Positions 1-13,149 of a DNA stretch of 64,000 nucleotides are shown here, piece by piece; the stretch's first letter is position 1, and the number at the start of each line of letters is the position of its first letter. Source of the stretch: Datisca glomerata (Eukaryota; Streptophyta; Magnoliopsida; Cucurbitales; Datiscaceae). The translations under genes and the position numbers were made by a program. The notes beneath the pieces were generated by a model. The model was not told the origin of the DNA and did no database searches. It saw only the letters and a program-made list of their open reading frames with translations. The stretch covers positions 658,629 through 722,628 of the forward strand of contig QANY01007217.1 in assembly GCA_003255025.1 (NCBI GenBank), written 5' to 3'.

Positions 1-1720
1 AAATTAATCCAATTATGTAGGCCGACCAGAGAGGTATATGTATTATTGAAACTTCATACATATTAAGTTAACGTACCAAGAAAACTTAAATTTAAAGCTC
101 GATTTTGCAAAATTATACTCAATGAAAGTATAGAATTTATAATATTGATCATTGGGTGGTTCTACATTGAAATTCCTTTTATTGTTATTTGTTTTTCGCT
201 TTATTTCTCCTTTTGAAATGCATGTAGTCTCTCTCTATTTTTCTAGTGCAATTTTTAAGACAAAGATTAGATTAAAAAAAAAGTAAAGAGGATGAGGGGC
301 CGTACTTGAGGGAATTGCATGCGTGCTACAACATGTTCGCTATCAGATATAAATAAAACGACCCTTCAGCGTACGGAGAGATGCTGTTCAAACTAACCAA
401 TGTTTCCCCATATGCCCTTCTCTTTCTTCACCAATTTGTAAACCCAACTTCTTTAATGCTCTTTTTAATCTTATTTTAATGTTGTTTTTAATTTTCTTAC
501 CTTTTCTAGCTATGGCTAATTCATGCTCAGACAGATTTTCCTTTTTCTTTTAAAAAATTTACACTTTCTTTTGGGTTATAAATATACATTATATATATAT
601 GTATATGTGTTAGAGCGTTTTTAATTTGGAAATGTTTCTTTTCAAAAAAGTTAGAGAAAGCACTTTGTAATTTAATTTGGAAATTTTCATGACGATGGAT
701 CTTGGAATAGTGCACTATTTGGCTCAACCTAGAATATTTAATGATTTTAGCAAACAATCTTATAAATTAAGGATGAGTATGAGAATGATTTGCTTGAAAA
801 TATTTTAATGCATTAAAACTTACTTTCACTTATTTTCTGAAAGTTCTTGTTAGAAACACAATTTATTATTTTAAAATATTTTTACAAGCAACACATGTTC
901 AAGTAATTCTTAAATTGCTTTCTAATTATGCTTTGAGCATGTTTAATGTATAAATCACTTTGTGGTCGACATTCCATTCTCTTTAGTCGTAGGTGCTCAT
1001 TCTATTTTTATTTGAATGGGTCAGGTCTCCCGAGATACATATGGCCGGCCCTTCGGGTGTCTCGGTGATACAAATAAAGAAAAGACGAATTCCAATCACA
1101 TCCCCTATTACTTAAAACCAATTCTATTTTGACAACAATAACTGAAGTGATTTCTAGAAATATAAAAAAAAATTCACATTCAAAGTCCGTTTTCAAGGTG
1201 AAAGCCCCGAAATCGAAAAAAAAAGCTTAGGTATTTCCTAGCAACACAAGGCAGGTGCAAAAGGTGAGAGGAACCGAGCTATAGTAGCTACATGAAACTA
1301 AGTCATTCTTTCTAGAATACTTGCTGGCGTGCGAGACGAGACTGGAACCAAGGCCAAGGGCAGGAACTCCACCAACAGGAACCCTATCATCAACCAATAG
1401 GCCAGGAGCTTCAACGGAAGTCGAGGAGCTATACTCCGAATCCTTCAAATCCTTCGTCGAGTTGGAGAAAACTTCTAAAACTTGGTGAGAAAGTGAAGGA
1501 TTCTTGTAGTCTCAAATTTAGGGTTTGAGATATTTTGAAGAGGTTCACTGTCTTATTATGAGTACTAGTAAGGGTGATCCATGCAAAGCACAGTGAGTTC
1601 TATCATCAAAATGGGAAACGGTCCTGGCCTGAGTCTAACAATGCTGCAATGTTGCATTAATAGCAGCACTTAGCGGGTCCTCAATCCATTTCACATCTCC
1701 TTTGCCTTGATTTGATGACC
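1..1720. other. AT-rich intergenic DNA, no gene recognised
   Basis: No open frame here resembles a known family. The first kilobase is AT-rich. A more GC-balanced part at about 1000-1700 has short minus-strand frames of low-complexity Ser/Val/Gly composition and no recognisable domain. It lies directly upstream of a LINE scrap and may be further decayed LINE sequence, but I cannot show that. Confidence 0.5.
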
Positions 1721-1724
1721 TTCG

Positions 1725-2040
1725 CTATTGGAAACCTGCTCATAATTGTAAATCTAGCGCAAGTAGTACCTACAAAGCACTTGTTGCACCTAGATCAAAG
1801 GCGGATTGCAAGAGATTGGTTTGGTTTCCCCTTGACATTTTCATGTGCAGTTTCATCACATGGTTAGCTTTTCACAACAAGCTGTCAACCCTAGATAACA
1901 TAGCCAGATGGACCTAGTATAAGATAAAGTTGCGTATTCTGCACCAACGATACTGAATTTATGGAGCATTTAATCTTCTGATGCAGTGTCACTAAAAACA
2001 TTCTGGGGAAGCTGCTACAACAATGTGGAGTACTTCAACT
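1725..2040 (+). mobile_element. LINE remnant, zf-RVT region
   Basis: A decayed plus-strand reading carries the zf-RVT block that follows reverse transcriptase in plant L1-type LINEs. It has a W-K-P stretch, then RLVWFPLDIF, then SFITWLAFHNKLSTLDNIARW, and after a stop the MEHLIF and ILGKLLQQCG signature with its degraded cysteine-rich knuckle. Internal stops show it is dead. No RT palm or RNase H is visible next to it, so only a fragment remains. The family match is from motif memory, without a database search. Confidence 0.7.
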
Positions 2041-3566
2041 ATAAGGTGCTAAACGGTCTCACTTCATATCATAGCTTCTCTACACCAGTCTAACATGAAG
2101 AACTTGACCTCAACTATTATTTCTTTATACTTTATTTCATTTGTCTATTATATATGAATTGAAAGGAATAGTATAATCTGCATAGGTAAAGGTAGAGAGT
2201 CTTTTATTCCTGTAGAAATAGTCTCTAGGATGGTTAGAGAAAGATTATGACATGTCCAAAACATTCTTAGAGATGAAACCCATCTCAAGCTTCAAAATCA
2301 GCTTAGACAACTATACCTTTGTCATCTTTTGTATAAATAAGATATATGCCTAGTACTGTATATTTGTAAAATTTTAATTTCAATTTATTTACTAGCTAGT
2401 AGGTGAAGTCTCATTCATATCGAGTGACACAATATTTCTTAGAAGGCAGTGGAGTCAACCACTATTTCTACTTATATTCTTCTTTAACAAAAGAAAAATG
2501 AGAAGTGTCTTTGTATAATAAAATGAGATTAGAGCCTAATTCATCCTCATGTGGTAGCACATTAACAACACACCCTAATTCCCGAAAGCACATTAACATT
2601 TATATTTTAGGTGGTGGGGGGGACAAAATCAATCCTCCATGCCTGTCCATCTTCAAAGTATAATATAAGCAATCTATTTTCTATTCATTTGCTCCCCTCG
2701 TAAAGGTGAGACACTCGATAATGACCTTGATGTTCATGAAAGTGGGTATTGAGTGGTTCCAGTTTTGTTTTTAGTCAAAAGTTTTGATCCTGCCTTATTT
2801 TCTCATAGCAACATCTGTCTATGTCAAGGCAATAGCTTATCTTTGATTTTCTCTCCTTTTACGACTTCTAATTCTTTTTTCCCTTTTATTTTGCATCTCG
2901 AACATTTGCTTTTCATACCCAAAATAAAGGAACAATTTTGTCCTACCTTTGATTTGAATTTGCAGTAAACTTCCTCATTCACCTCTCTTTGGTTCTACAG
3001 CTAAGTATCATTACTACAATGCTTGTAAGATCACTAAATTGATTTTACAACGACCTGGACAGAAGATGGAGTTTGAAACAGTAAAAGTTCAAGAGGCTAA
3101 AAATGCACTCAGAAAACTACAAAAATTCAAAGCTATATATATAGCTTGTGTTCAGAAAGATAATTCATAAAAATGCAATCTCCTAGCTAGAGGTACCTCC
3201 TCTTTCCTTGCTCAAATAATGGACGATCACATCACATTCATAATTATCACAAACGAACAAAAGAGGTCATTTTTCTGCTAAAAAAAGTTCTGATCATTTC
3301 ATCTTATGCTAAACCAACATTAGTATCTCACGGGGTCGTCTTTCAGGCTAACTACAGATTGACTATGTGTAGTTTTTAGGGTCAAAGTTTTTAACTTCAG
3401 TCAGGCCCTGATGTATTAATTCTACATGTATATCAAACAATAAGAGCAGAGCCTCCTCAGTAGAAATTCCAGGCTGCAGGTAACCAGCTTCTGTTTGAGG
3501 GAACAGATCCACCCCACCATTATTGATGAGAGATTAGCAAATTCAGAACCATTCTTATGGTGTTCT
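2041..3566. other. Intergenic DNA and 3' flank of the membrane protein gene
   Basis: No coding region recognised. The stretch at 2753-2968 is open on plus, but its residues are low-complexity (Phe/Leu/Ser) and match nothing I know. The last few hundred bases before 3567 should include the 3' untranslated region of the minus-strand gene that ends there. Confidence 0.5.
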
Positions 3567-6500
3567 TCATTCAACCTTGGCCACCCCTCCACCCGGAATG
3601 CTGCTTTCAGCTACCGTCTCCCTCACAAACCTAGAAAGAATAGTGAACTTCATAGGTTCAGGAAATTAACCTAAAAAAAGAAAAAAATTGTACCAGTAAC
3701 AAACTCGGTTTATGGCTTCTATAGGTACTTAATATTTCTTGTTTTGGGGGAGAAAGTAACAGGAGAAGAAAATATACAATTTAGAATAACCAGAACAATG
3801 TACCTTGCTAATTTGTCCCGTGATGATTGCAAGACATAGATTGAGAGAATAAAAGACAGTGTGAGACCTGTTTGATTCACGAAACTTTAACAGCAGTCTG
3901 CAAATTGAACTCTACCTCTATACAATCTATCCTCTTAATCTACAGAATCAATCAAGTTTTCAGATACAGAAAATCCAAAGAGCTTCCACATTCCAGCTGA
4001 GTTAAACCCTCACAGGATTACTTTCTGGATATTCCTTTTCGACCAATGTTTACTTGATTAAAGAATTAGGATGGTTTGCATAATCATTTAATGAAACAAT
4101 TACTTAAAAACAACTTTTTAATCTTTTTTTAATGGTGCACCAAAAACCTTGTTGTGAGGACAACAAAAACTCCTACCGAAAAGTTAAGATATAAAATACT
4201 AAGAACAAAGCTTGGTAATAGTACTAACTATCTTAATAGAATATATAATTTTACCTGATCCAAAAAGAATATAAAATCCAGAGGTCACATCAATCTCTGA
4301 TTGTTCCTCCCTGTGTCAGAATAAACTTTGTCATCCAACTAAATCAGCCAGAATTTGTAGAGATTAATGAACTGACGTTCAATGACTTAATGACTAATAG
4401 ACTCTATTGGTCTCTGTATATTCTTTGTGTTGATAAAAAGGTATTGTATTTTCCCACTGATATTGCTCTTTTAACTATACACCTTATCACAAACTAAAAT
4501 AAGAGTTTAGATAAAATAATGATCTGAAATCAATATAATGCCCCATATGCAAACACATGTAAAAGAATGGAGCAACACTGAACAATCAACCTTATGTTAC
4601 CTTCTCTACACATGCATAAGCTGATGAAAAAAAAACACACTTTATGTTCAAGCATGCAGAAAAGCAATTGATTAACGATAAAATCATCTAAACTCCCAAA
4701 TGGGACAACTCATACCACAGAAGTTTAAAATATCACCAACTATATAAAATTATTTCAAGCCCTTCAGTCAGACTTTCAACTTAAGTCAAGAGACAGCCGA
4801 AAAGCTAACTCACTCCACCAGTTGAGAACATGGAAGCAGAACAAACGTTAAAGAACATAGAATTATATGGGTTTCCAGGGATGTAACCCTTAAATACATT
4901 CTTGTGATGAACATAAAGCATTTTCCACTTAATTAACAGCTTTACCATGTTATATGCCTTTTATACCTTAACAAGCTAGCGGGATCTGTAACATAAGCCA
5001 TATGACCAGCAATATTATGACACTAACCATGTGTATCTGACTAGAACATGCTTCGGCCAATGCTGTGGATCCCAGAATTGTTTGCTTATGTCTGGATGAA
5101 TATCTATATCTGAAAAGAATAACAATGATTAGAAGCAATGAAGAAACTGCTGAAAGGTGCACAGGGGGACACAGTCACAAGTTCCTGAAAGAGAGTATAC
5201 ACGAAATCTAAAGATTTACTAGAGTATGTAATTCGTCAAAGGAAACCTTGAAAAATTACTTTTGCATTCAGACATTGAGACATTACATAGAAAAATAGTT
5301 CTACCCCTCACGTGTTTTGGCCACAAATTCTCAAATTCAGACAGGGAATTGTTCATGGCTGGTTAGTTTACACTGTTAATTATCATCAACAGGTTAGAAG
5401 CAATAGCGTGCATCAGAAATATACATTTAGGAGATAAATGATTCAGGTTGTCATGTTAAGAAGTTGATGGGTCCTCAGAAATATACAACTCATAATTCCA
5501 CTGTCCAGGTAATTTGTATATAGGTACTTTGGAAATACGAGACATAATTCATAAATAATTTTGCAGTTATATACAAAGTGCAGCACCAATGGGACCAGAT
5601 TTGGAACTCTTACAATTACTAACCACTCCCAGTGTCCTGTTAAAAATGGGTACTAGAAAGAAGGGTTCAAAGGAAGGATTAGGATTACTTACACTGATGG
5701 GGCATATCCACAACTTTAGCAGTCACACCATGTAAATCACTTCCTGAGTACCTCTGTGCGCCATAAAATTTATAAAAAGTTATAAAGTATCTGGTATGTA
5801 GGCACTGAATATTTAATTTATTTCCCATGAGCCATATCTTCCAGGACGTTTAATATATCAGATACTGAACAATGAAACAGTATAATAGTTTTGTTGAAAT
5901 GTCTAATCTAAATGCCATACCAAATGGACATCGATCATTGGAACCTCAGGACTCTTACGATTTATCACAAAAAGCCATGGAATAAGAAACTTTTCTCTTC
6001 CTACTTGAAACGATCTGCATATCAATTGAACACAAAAGATGAGAATGACGCAGATGATATAATTTTGCACAAAGGTATAGTTCAAGAACAAACAATCCCA
6101 AGGCTGAACTGAAGGCTACAAATAATGCAGTTTCAAACTTTATCGCGTGGCCAAACTCTCTATACTAGAGATGGACCCGTCAACCTTAAACTGTTAAATC
6201 TAGTCAATCGAATAATTCAGACTAAAAGAGAAAACGCAGGAACGGAATACTACCCAAACTTAAATATGCCCATGTGGCCATGATTATCCCAAAAATATGT
6301 TTGGATTTCAACAATTGCCATTTTTAAGAGTGAGAACCTAAACTGCAGCAACTCTGCCAAAACTAGAACTTTTATACAAGAGGCCAGTACTCATCCTACC
6401 AAGCTAGTTTGAGCTTAGTTACAAGCTCTATACCGATAGTTTATGAATACAGGATCTAATTCAAGTGAACTAAAAGAAATTTAAAGCTGAGTGTCCGCCA

Positions 6501-6952
6501 AATCGTTCTCACATTTTGTACGGATCAGCACCCGTGTATCCCACTGGCTTTGATAAAGGAACCAACACCTACAAAACATAACCGTCAATTCCATAGCCCA
6601 GAAAAATACATAAAGAAACTTAATTGATTGATTAAAAACGCGGGTACCTCACGATTGACGGCAAAGATTGGACAATGTCGACCAATCATGTCATGCCACA
6701 CTGTTCTCGACTGAAATTTTCAAAATAACAGATACATAAAACATTGAGCAAAACTATAACCCAAATTCAATGTTGTATGCGTGTGTGTGTGTGTGTGTGT
6801 GCAAGATAAAGAATTCGAGAACAAACAGAGTGGTATTGACCCATCTTGCCCATGGGAACGATGTCTCCTGGCCTGTAAGCGAAGGAACTCGACGGAAGCA
6901 ACAATAGCAAAACCAGCAAGTACATAATTGATCGTCTTCCATTTGTGACCAT
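3567..6952 (-). CDS. Type I secretory-pathway membrane protein, plant-conserved (At3g44150/EXPP1-like)
   Basis: Nine exons read on minus: 6827-6952, 6648-6710, 6513-6568, 5921-6014, 5693-5753, 5028-5109, 4255-4310, 3804-3867 and 3567-3630. Every intron is GT–AG and phase is kept throughout, giving 221 residues ending in TGA. Residues 1-25 form a signal peptide (basic start, run of leucines, then SSSFA before YRPGD). Recognisable blocks are GQYHS/SRTVW, GREKFLIPWL, MPHQY, KQFWDPQHWPKHVLVRYTW, and a C-terminal membrane segment around GFYILFG to LSFILSIYVLQ, followed by a short basic cytosolic tail. From memory these match an uncharacterised plant family that includes Arabidopsis At3g44150, sometimes labelled Expp1. 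Its biochemical role is unknown to me. The start at 6952 is chosen because it gives the signal peptide. A (GT)n run lies in intron 1 close to the first donor. No frameshift or stop is seen, so the gene looks intact. Confidence 0.88.
6780..6801. repeat. (GT)n microsatellite in intron 1
   Basis: About eleven GT units (CA on the transcript strand) lie inside intron 1 of the membrane protein gene, some 25 bases downstream of the exon 1 donor at 6826. It is likely length-polymorphic. Any splicing effect is a guess. Confidence 0.9.
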
Positions 6953-9490
6953 TTCTGCGATCTCTTACTGCAGCTTTCGAGTCTGCGAATCTGCGATGTT
7001 TTCTGCTCAGCACCCCGGTGGTGGGGAGACATCAAAACCAGTTCAAATTCTAATTCGGCCCATCGCAAATTAGCTCTGTTTTCGGCCCAACATGAAATAT
7101 ATGAGCCCCATGTCTAATCTCAATCAAGTGTGGTTAGATTATTCTGTAGTGGACCTATAATCTCAGCAAGTGCTACGGCTCTTCTGTTGTGGACCTTGTC
7201 GTATTTTTTCTTCTTCAAAACTAGTTTATAGGCGTAATCATTATGTCAATTTATCTCGTATTCTTTTATGACGAGTTCAGTCAATAAAAAAATTGTTCAT
7301 TTTTTTCTGAAGGTTTGATTATTTTTTCATTGTCTCGATTTAAAAGAATAAAAAATATAAAAATTCTAGTTGGTTTAATCATGGTTGAAGACACTTACAA
7401 TATGCGTGAATTATAATTACTCAGTTTGAATAATTAGTGTTTAGTTTCGTATTAAAATTATTTATTTAAGATTTTTATCAATAGTTTTTCATTTACATAT
7501 TATAATCATAATATTTTCTTTAAAGAGCTATGAACAACTTACGTTATTCATTTTTATTTTTATTATTGATTAATAGTGAATTTCGCTTCCTTGGATTTAA
7601 CTATTTTATCCATTTCATCACATATCTAGTGTTTTGATCTATTTGCTATAATGGAGGAATAGTTTAAAAAATTCTTACATTAAGTACTTCTAATAGAAAT
7701 TATATCATATAGCACTATTATTTGCATCGTTTTGTTAGTATATATGTTGGCTTTAGGTGGTTTTTTGAAAGTAATCAATATAATCACTTCAATTTGCTTT
7801 TGAAAATTTTATTTTGTGTAAAAAGTTACCTAATTCTTTAACTAAATTATATGAGTTTTATACACATCTCGCAACTGTTTAAAAACTTAATACAAAATTA
7901 GACAACTAGTTTAATAATTATAATAAATGACCAAATTTATGGGTTCATTAATCAAAACTACATATCTTCCATTATACTCATTTAATATCTTTAGCAAATT
8001 TACAAAAAAAAAAATTGGAAACTCCCGTAAGACATAAATGTCATAACTTTTTTGAAAATTTCCTAAAATCTCTCTCCCCCTCCTCATATCTCTCCCACTC
8101 ATTATATATATATATATCTGTGTATATGTGTACATGTTATATATTATAGACATATATATCTATAATATACATGTATATGCGTGCATGTTATATATTTAAT
8201 GAGTGAGAGAGAGAGTAAGATATATATAGAGAGAAATAATTAATCGATATGGAAGACAAAAAAAGGATAATTAAATACTGAGAGAGAGAAAGATAATTAG
8301 TAACTAATTTAATAGAAAAAATATTAAATTTAAATAAATTTACTTGATTAATTATTTTTTAGAAAAGTGTTATATTTGATGTTTTTTTAAAATATGTGAC
8401 AAAATTATATTTAGAATTGAAAACTTATATACATATTATCAATTCTTTAAATTATACGTACTAAACATCAATTTTTTTTAAATGTGGACAATCGATGAAT
8501 GTAAATGTGTAAAGTTGATTGTGTGTTAGTCATATATAAAGTTCATTGTATGCATATTTGCATTTTTCTTCGTAGAAAATATTAAATATGTAAAGTAAAA
8601 AGTAATGGAGTTAATGTGTATATAATACACCTTAGACTTATCATCTCTCTTTTGATTTAGATAGTAATAATGAGAAAAAATATTTAAAGATGAAAGTGCA
8701 ACTAATATGGTTGAAGACTCTTATTATGATTTTTTATGTTTAAAAATATTGTAAAAAATTTCTCTCACTTTTACGCTGTTATACATAGTATGGATATATA
8801 TATATATATATGTCAAATATAAATTATAATTATTCAAAATCAGTCTTTAAAAAGATATGATGAGTTTTAAGTCATTGAACCAACTTCACTTATCAAAGTA
8901 ACTATCATATTTCGCAGACTAATCAATAAAGAAATTATAAGATCATAAATTTTAAGGGAGTATGATTAAGAAAAATATCTATTATCAAATTTTAATATTA
9001 AAACGAAGTGTTATCTGAATTTCATTGAATGACGTATTGCACAGTGTTATAAATACGAATGATTAGAGTATGAAGTTCTTGATTAAGAAATAGTGAATCT
9101 GGAATCTTATCTATGTTTGTACCATCATTTTTTAATAACCCAAGTTGTGAACAACTAGTCTCCATAAAATATTTGACTTATATATTGATATATTTATCAT
9201 ACACACTAACCAATCACAGAATCCATGTATAATTATTGATGGTTGACATATTATCCATACTAGTAGAATATTGACAAAAAAAATATTTTTTGTACAAAAT
9301 TCATATTAGTCTACCAAAATGGAGAGAACAACTTCACTCAAGATTTAACAAATTCTTCTCTCAACCAATGTGTGTATGCCTCCATTTTATTTTTGATTGA
9401 TTTTTGTTCATGGATTCAAATGTCCTCTATTAGCTGTTTATGATTAACCTTTTTTAATGATGATATTGATGTAATAAATTAATTAACTTT
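6953..9490. other. AT-rich intergenic DNA with microsatellites
   Basis: The first few hundred bases are the upstream region of the minus-strand membrane protein gene. Beyond that the DNA is very AT-rich, with (TA)n and (GA)n runs near 8100-8290 and another (TA)n near 8796-8812. No coding frame with a recognisable domain is present. Confidence 0.6.
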
Positions 9491-9499
9491 ATATTTTAT

Positions 9500-10773
9500 T
9501 ATTTTTTGTGAAACAGAAGTGTGTAAAAACACTCCCACTGAAAGAGCCATTCTTAAACACATAGAGAATATAAAAGTGCACTGGGCATACTCCAGGGTAA
9601 AAAGTAAAAGCTGAGGTCAAATAAGAAATCAAAAGGAATATCAGGGATATCTCTGCTAGGTTGACACCTCATTCATGCCCTCATCAACACCTTAGCCAAT
9701 CAAAGTAAATAAACGAGCCGGAAGGAACACCACAGGCAGAGTCTCAACCAAAAAAACAAAAAAAAACCTTAAATAAAAGTCCCCCTGGCTAGCCTCGTTA
9801 AAAGCTTTCCTGGTAAAAACCCCAATAAGAAAAGCCCAGAAGAGAAAAAATAGTACTAGCCAAAAGCAATGACTATAAACACAAGAAAATAAAAAACATA
9901 ATTAAAACTATCCTCTGAAACATTCATAACAATATCAGCTGAAAAATTAATACCCATTCTAGCATAATCGTGAGCATGATGATTTAAGTCTCTAGAGTAA
10001 TGAGAGAAAGTCACCCTGCTAAAACCGCAAGCGAGATGCAAAATGTCAGAAATAATAGGAGCAACGTCTCGAGAAGTGTGATTACTGCAATTAATATCAT
10101 CGATAAGGCATGAAGAGTCAGAGAAGATACTAATGCCAACATTACTGGTGAAAAGGGAATTTTCGATGCCCCAACAAAGAGCCAAAGCCTCAGAATGAAG
10201 GGCGTTGGGAACCAGCTCCTTTCTACCCATACCTGCAGCAAAAAGATTACCCTGGGGTCCCAAAAGTCACTAACCCACACCAACCAAATTGCTACCAGCA
10301 ATCGAGGAAGCATCATAATACAAATACCAAAAACTGCTCAAATTAGGTCGGGAAAGAGAAGAATGAGCGTTGATGACAGAGCTAGGGGCAGCCGAAGAGG
10401 ATATGGAATTCTTGAGATGGTACCCTATAACAAAAATGGCCTCCATCTGGTAAAAGACAACACCTTCAAAACACGATTTGTTCCTACACTTCCGTAACCG
10501 CCACAAAGCGAACGAAAACAATTCCAAGAGATGCTCATGATTGTTCGTCTACTGAATATGCTTCACGATAGAATTCTAGTAATATGCAAAATCCTGGCCA
10601 AACAACTTGCTCGAGTCCAAATTAAGAGGAGAAATAAACCAAAATCTGGAAGCAAAACAACAACTGAAAAATTATGGGCTAAATTTTCCTCATCACCCCA
10701 TAAACGCTACACTTACTTTCAATATCCATACCTCTTCTAACTAAATTGGTCTTACAAGCAAGAAAATTGTTCG
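9500..10773 (-). mobile_element. LINE 3' half: zf-RVT end and RNase H domain
   Basis: Read on minus, the piece begins at 10773 inside the zf-RVT block (FLACKTNLVRRGMDIES, then a degraded C-x2-C knuckle). It passes a W-R-L-RKCRNKSCFEG linker and ends in an RNase H-like domain at about 10263-9950. That domain has ALHSEALALCWGIE (Glu), SISIFSDSS-type text around an FSDSS motif (Asp), and LNHHAHDYAR near the end (His/Asp). The order RT, zf-RVT, RNase H is that of plant L1-type LINEs. A 3' UTR-like tail runs to about 9500 and ends A-rich. Several frameshifts make it inactive. Its 5' half continues at 13150 and the two are separated by a 2.2 kb repeat. Confidence 0.8.
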
Positions 10774-12985
10774 TGTTAGTCGCCGCGGCGCGTGCGCGGC
10801 GGAAATGCGTGACGGGTGGTCATTTAAACAAATTAAACTTTTTAATAAAAAACAAATCTTTAAATAAAATAAAATTGCGCAACGCCACGATAACAAAAAA
10901 AACTTTTTATTAAAAACTATTTTTAACCAGTCTGGATCTATTATATATTTATATATTAAATTTACAACATACAAGGTCATAAATCATATACCTCTTATAG
11001 TTTTAATCAAGCGTTCTTGCAAAATCGATCGATCTTCCATCTCACGAAACCGTTCTAACGATCAGAAGGCTCTAAAATCCACACTAAGATCTTCTAAATC
11101 AATTCTCAAGGCATTAGAACGTGTGTGAGCACATAAAATATTACCAGATATTTTTTCTGTCTTTAGATGTACTAAACACATGAGATCTGAAGATTTACTG
11201 AGAATGACTTTTGTGAAATGATTCTAAAAAATAACACGATGAATATTCTTTTAAGAATTGATTAACTATTAATTGTAGAAAAAAATCACTTCAAGCAATT
11301 GTGTTCTCAACTCAATTATCTCATTGATGAACTTACTATTTGATTCAACTCATTGATACTCATTCAACTCATTGATTTGATTCAACTCATCGATCTAATT
11401 GATTCCATCAGAATAATATATATATATATCTTTTTTTTATAATAGCGTATCAGATATTTATGGATAATTAAAATTAAAAATTAATATTTAATTTCAAATT
11501 ATCCAATGCAGTAGGACCCGCTGTATAATGGTGCGCAACTGCAGCACCTTGTGATATTATAGTGTTGCACCCCAACTACTGTAGTGCCACGTGCTACATC
11601 AGTAGTCCACGTCAATTCTCAGATACCCAATCACTGATACAGTACCAGAGATTGACACGTGCCAATTACTGTAAATTAAATATTTATTTTAATCAGATAA
11701 ATATCTAGATATCAGTTAATTCAAATTTAACATATCTGATTACCTCTATCAACTAAATTATCTGTTATTTCACAAATAACATGTTTAGTTGATCCAAATT
11801 ATTATATAATAATAATTTAATTATCTAATTTCACAAATTAGATATTTCTGTCTCACTTATTGATAATTAAAAAAATAATCTATAATTATATTTATATATA
11901 TAAGTATTTCAATTAATTAATTAATCACGCATAATTATCTTATAATTACATACTTGCCCCATAACATAAATTATTTTGCAAGTTAGTCATTTCCTCATGT
12001 CCTGAAATATTCACACTTTAAACTACGTAATATAGGGATGGCTTGGGGACCATGAACCTATAATCCTAAGTTTCAATAAACTAGATTATTAATTAAACTC
12101 TTTAATTAAATAATCTTATTTATTATTCCATTATTACTCCACTATAAATATGAAATTACACTCTTAGAGATTATAAATTATATTTACAGAGTATTCTCAT
12201 GTAGCACACTGATATAATCATTTCATGTAGTTCTGCCCTCCAATTATTGGTTCGTAAATTAGAACTGATCAAAATTACCATTTTATCCTTTTAATTACCT
12301 CTTGATCCTTAAGTACCATTAATTCACTAGTGAATGACTAATTTATAATCTTATTATAAATTTGAGTTCAATAACCATTTAGTTCTAGAATTAGCACTTA
12401 AGAGAACCAATATACGATCCGTTAGAAAAGCTTGTTTCCAAATCTTATAAGATCATGTTCCCAACCATCCATATGACTGAATCTTCAAAACAAAAGTCAC
12501 TAGGCTATTTTACAAACAAACATTAATGAGTGAATCAAAAGATCCAGTAGACATGTATAAGAGTTCACGACTACTCATGATTCAGATTGATCTACATATG
12601 ATCATCGAATTGATGTGTATTATATCTTTATCATAAACGACACGCTGATAAAAATATTAATTCACATCGGTCCATCCATATATAATCTCATTATATAAAG
12701 TACTTTTACTAAAATGTCTATCCACATCATTGATCTGGATCTAGATCACATGCACTCATAATACTTAGTAAACCGTACTAGCAACCATTCATTAAAAATT
12801 TCATACTTTAATATGTTGCTGGTAATTATATTCATTATCTATGATCTTAATCCTCTCGTACTAATACAAGATCATAGTCTCATTAGTGAATCTGAAATTT
12901 TCAGATATTTATATAAATTATTCAACACTAATTTACAAAAAACAATTATAAAAAAATGAAATCCTCATTAAATTTTATATCAAAA
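10774..12985 (-). repeat. 2.2 kb LTR-like dispersed repeat, copy 1
   Basis: This stretch is the reverse-complement homologue of about 54915-57253. Shared blocks include one beside a twice-occurring TCTAGATCCAGATCA-type motif, one beginning TGTTGAAYAATTTATA, and both copies end ...CTAACA on their own strand. The outermost positions with TG...CA ends are 10774 and 12927, but homology seems to run about 50 bases past 12927. No matching target duplication was found at these ends, so the limits are provisional. No protein is encoded. It resembles a long solo LTR. It splits a minus-strand LINE and is therefore younger than that LINE. Two CACGTG sites (11588-11593 and 11656-11661) lie in a part that is unusually rich in CTGTAGTGCC-type words. 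Confidence 0.7.
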
Positions 12986-13149
12986 TGTCAATGCACATGT
13001 TTTGTGGGGGAATTTTGAGATATAGCCAAATAAAATACTTAAATTTAGGGGGAATTTTGAGCTTTTAAATCACCTTCGAAGTTTGCATATTAGCCAAACC
13101 CGAGCTTGACTCACATTTTCCTTTATTCTTCCCGTAAGCCTTTCTTTTG

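Noticed and set aside
6720..7068. Longer overlapping minus-strand frames (97 and 104 codons) at the first exon of the membrane protein gene
   Set aside because: Only the 6952 start gives a signal peptide and joins in phase to the conserved second exon; the others run into the (GT)n intron.
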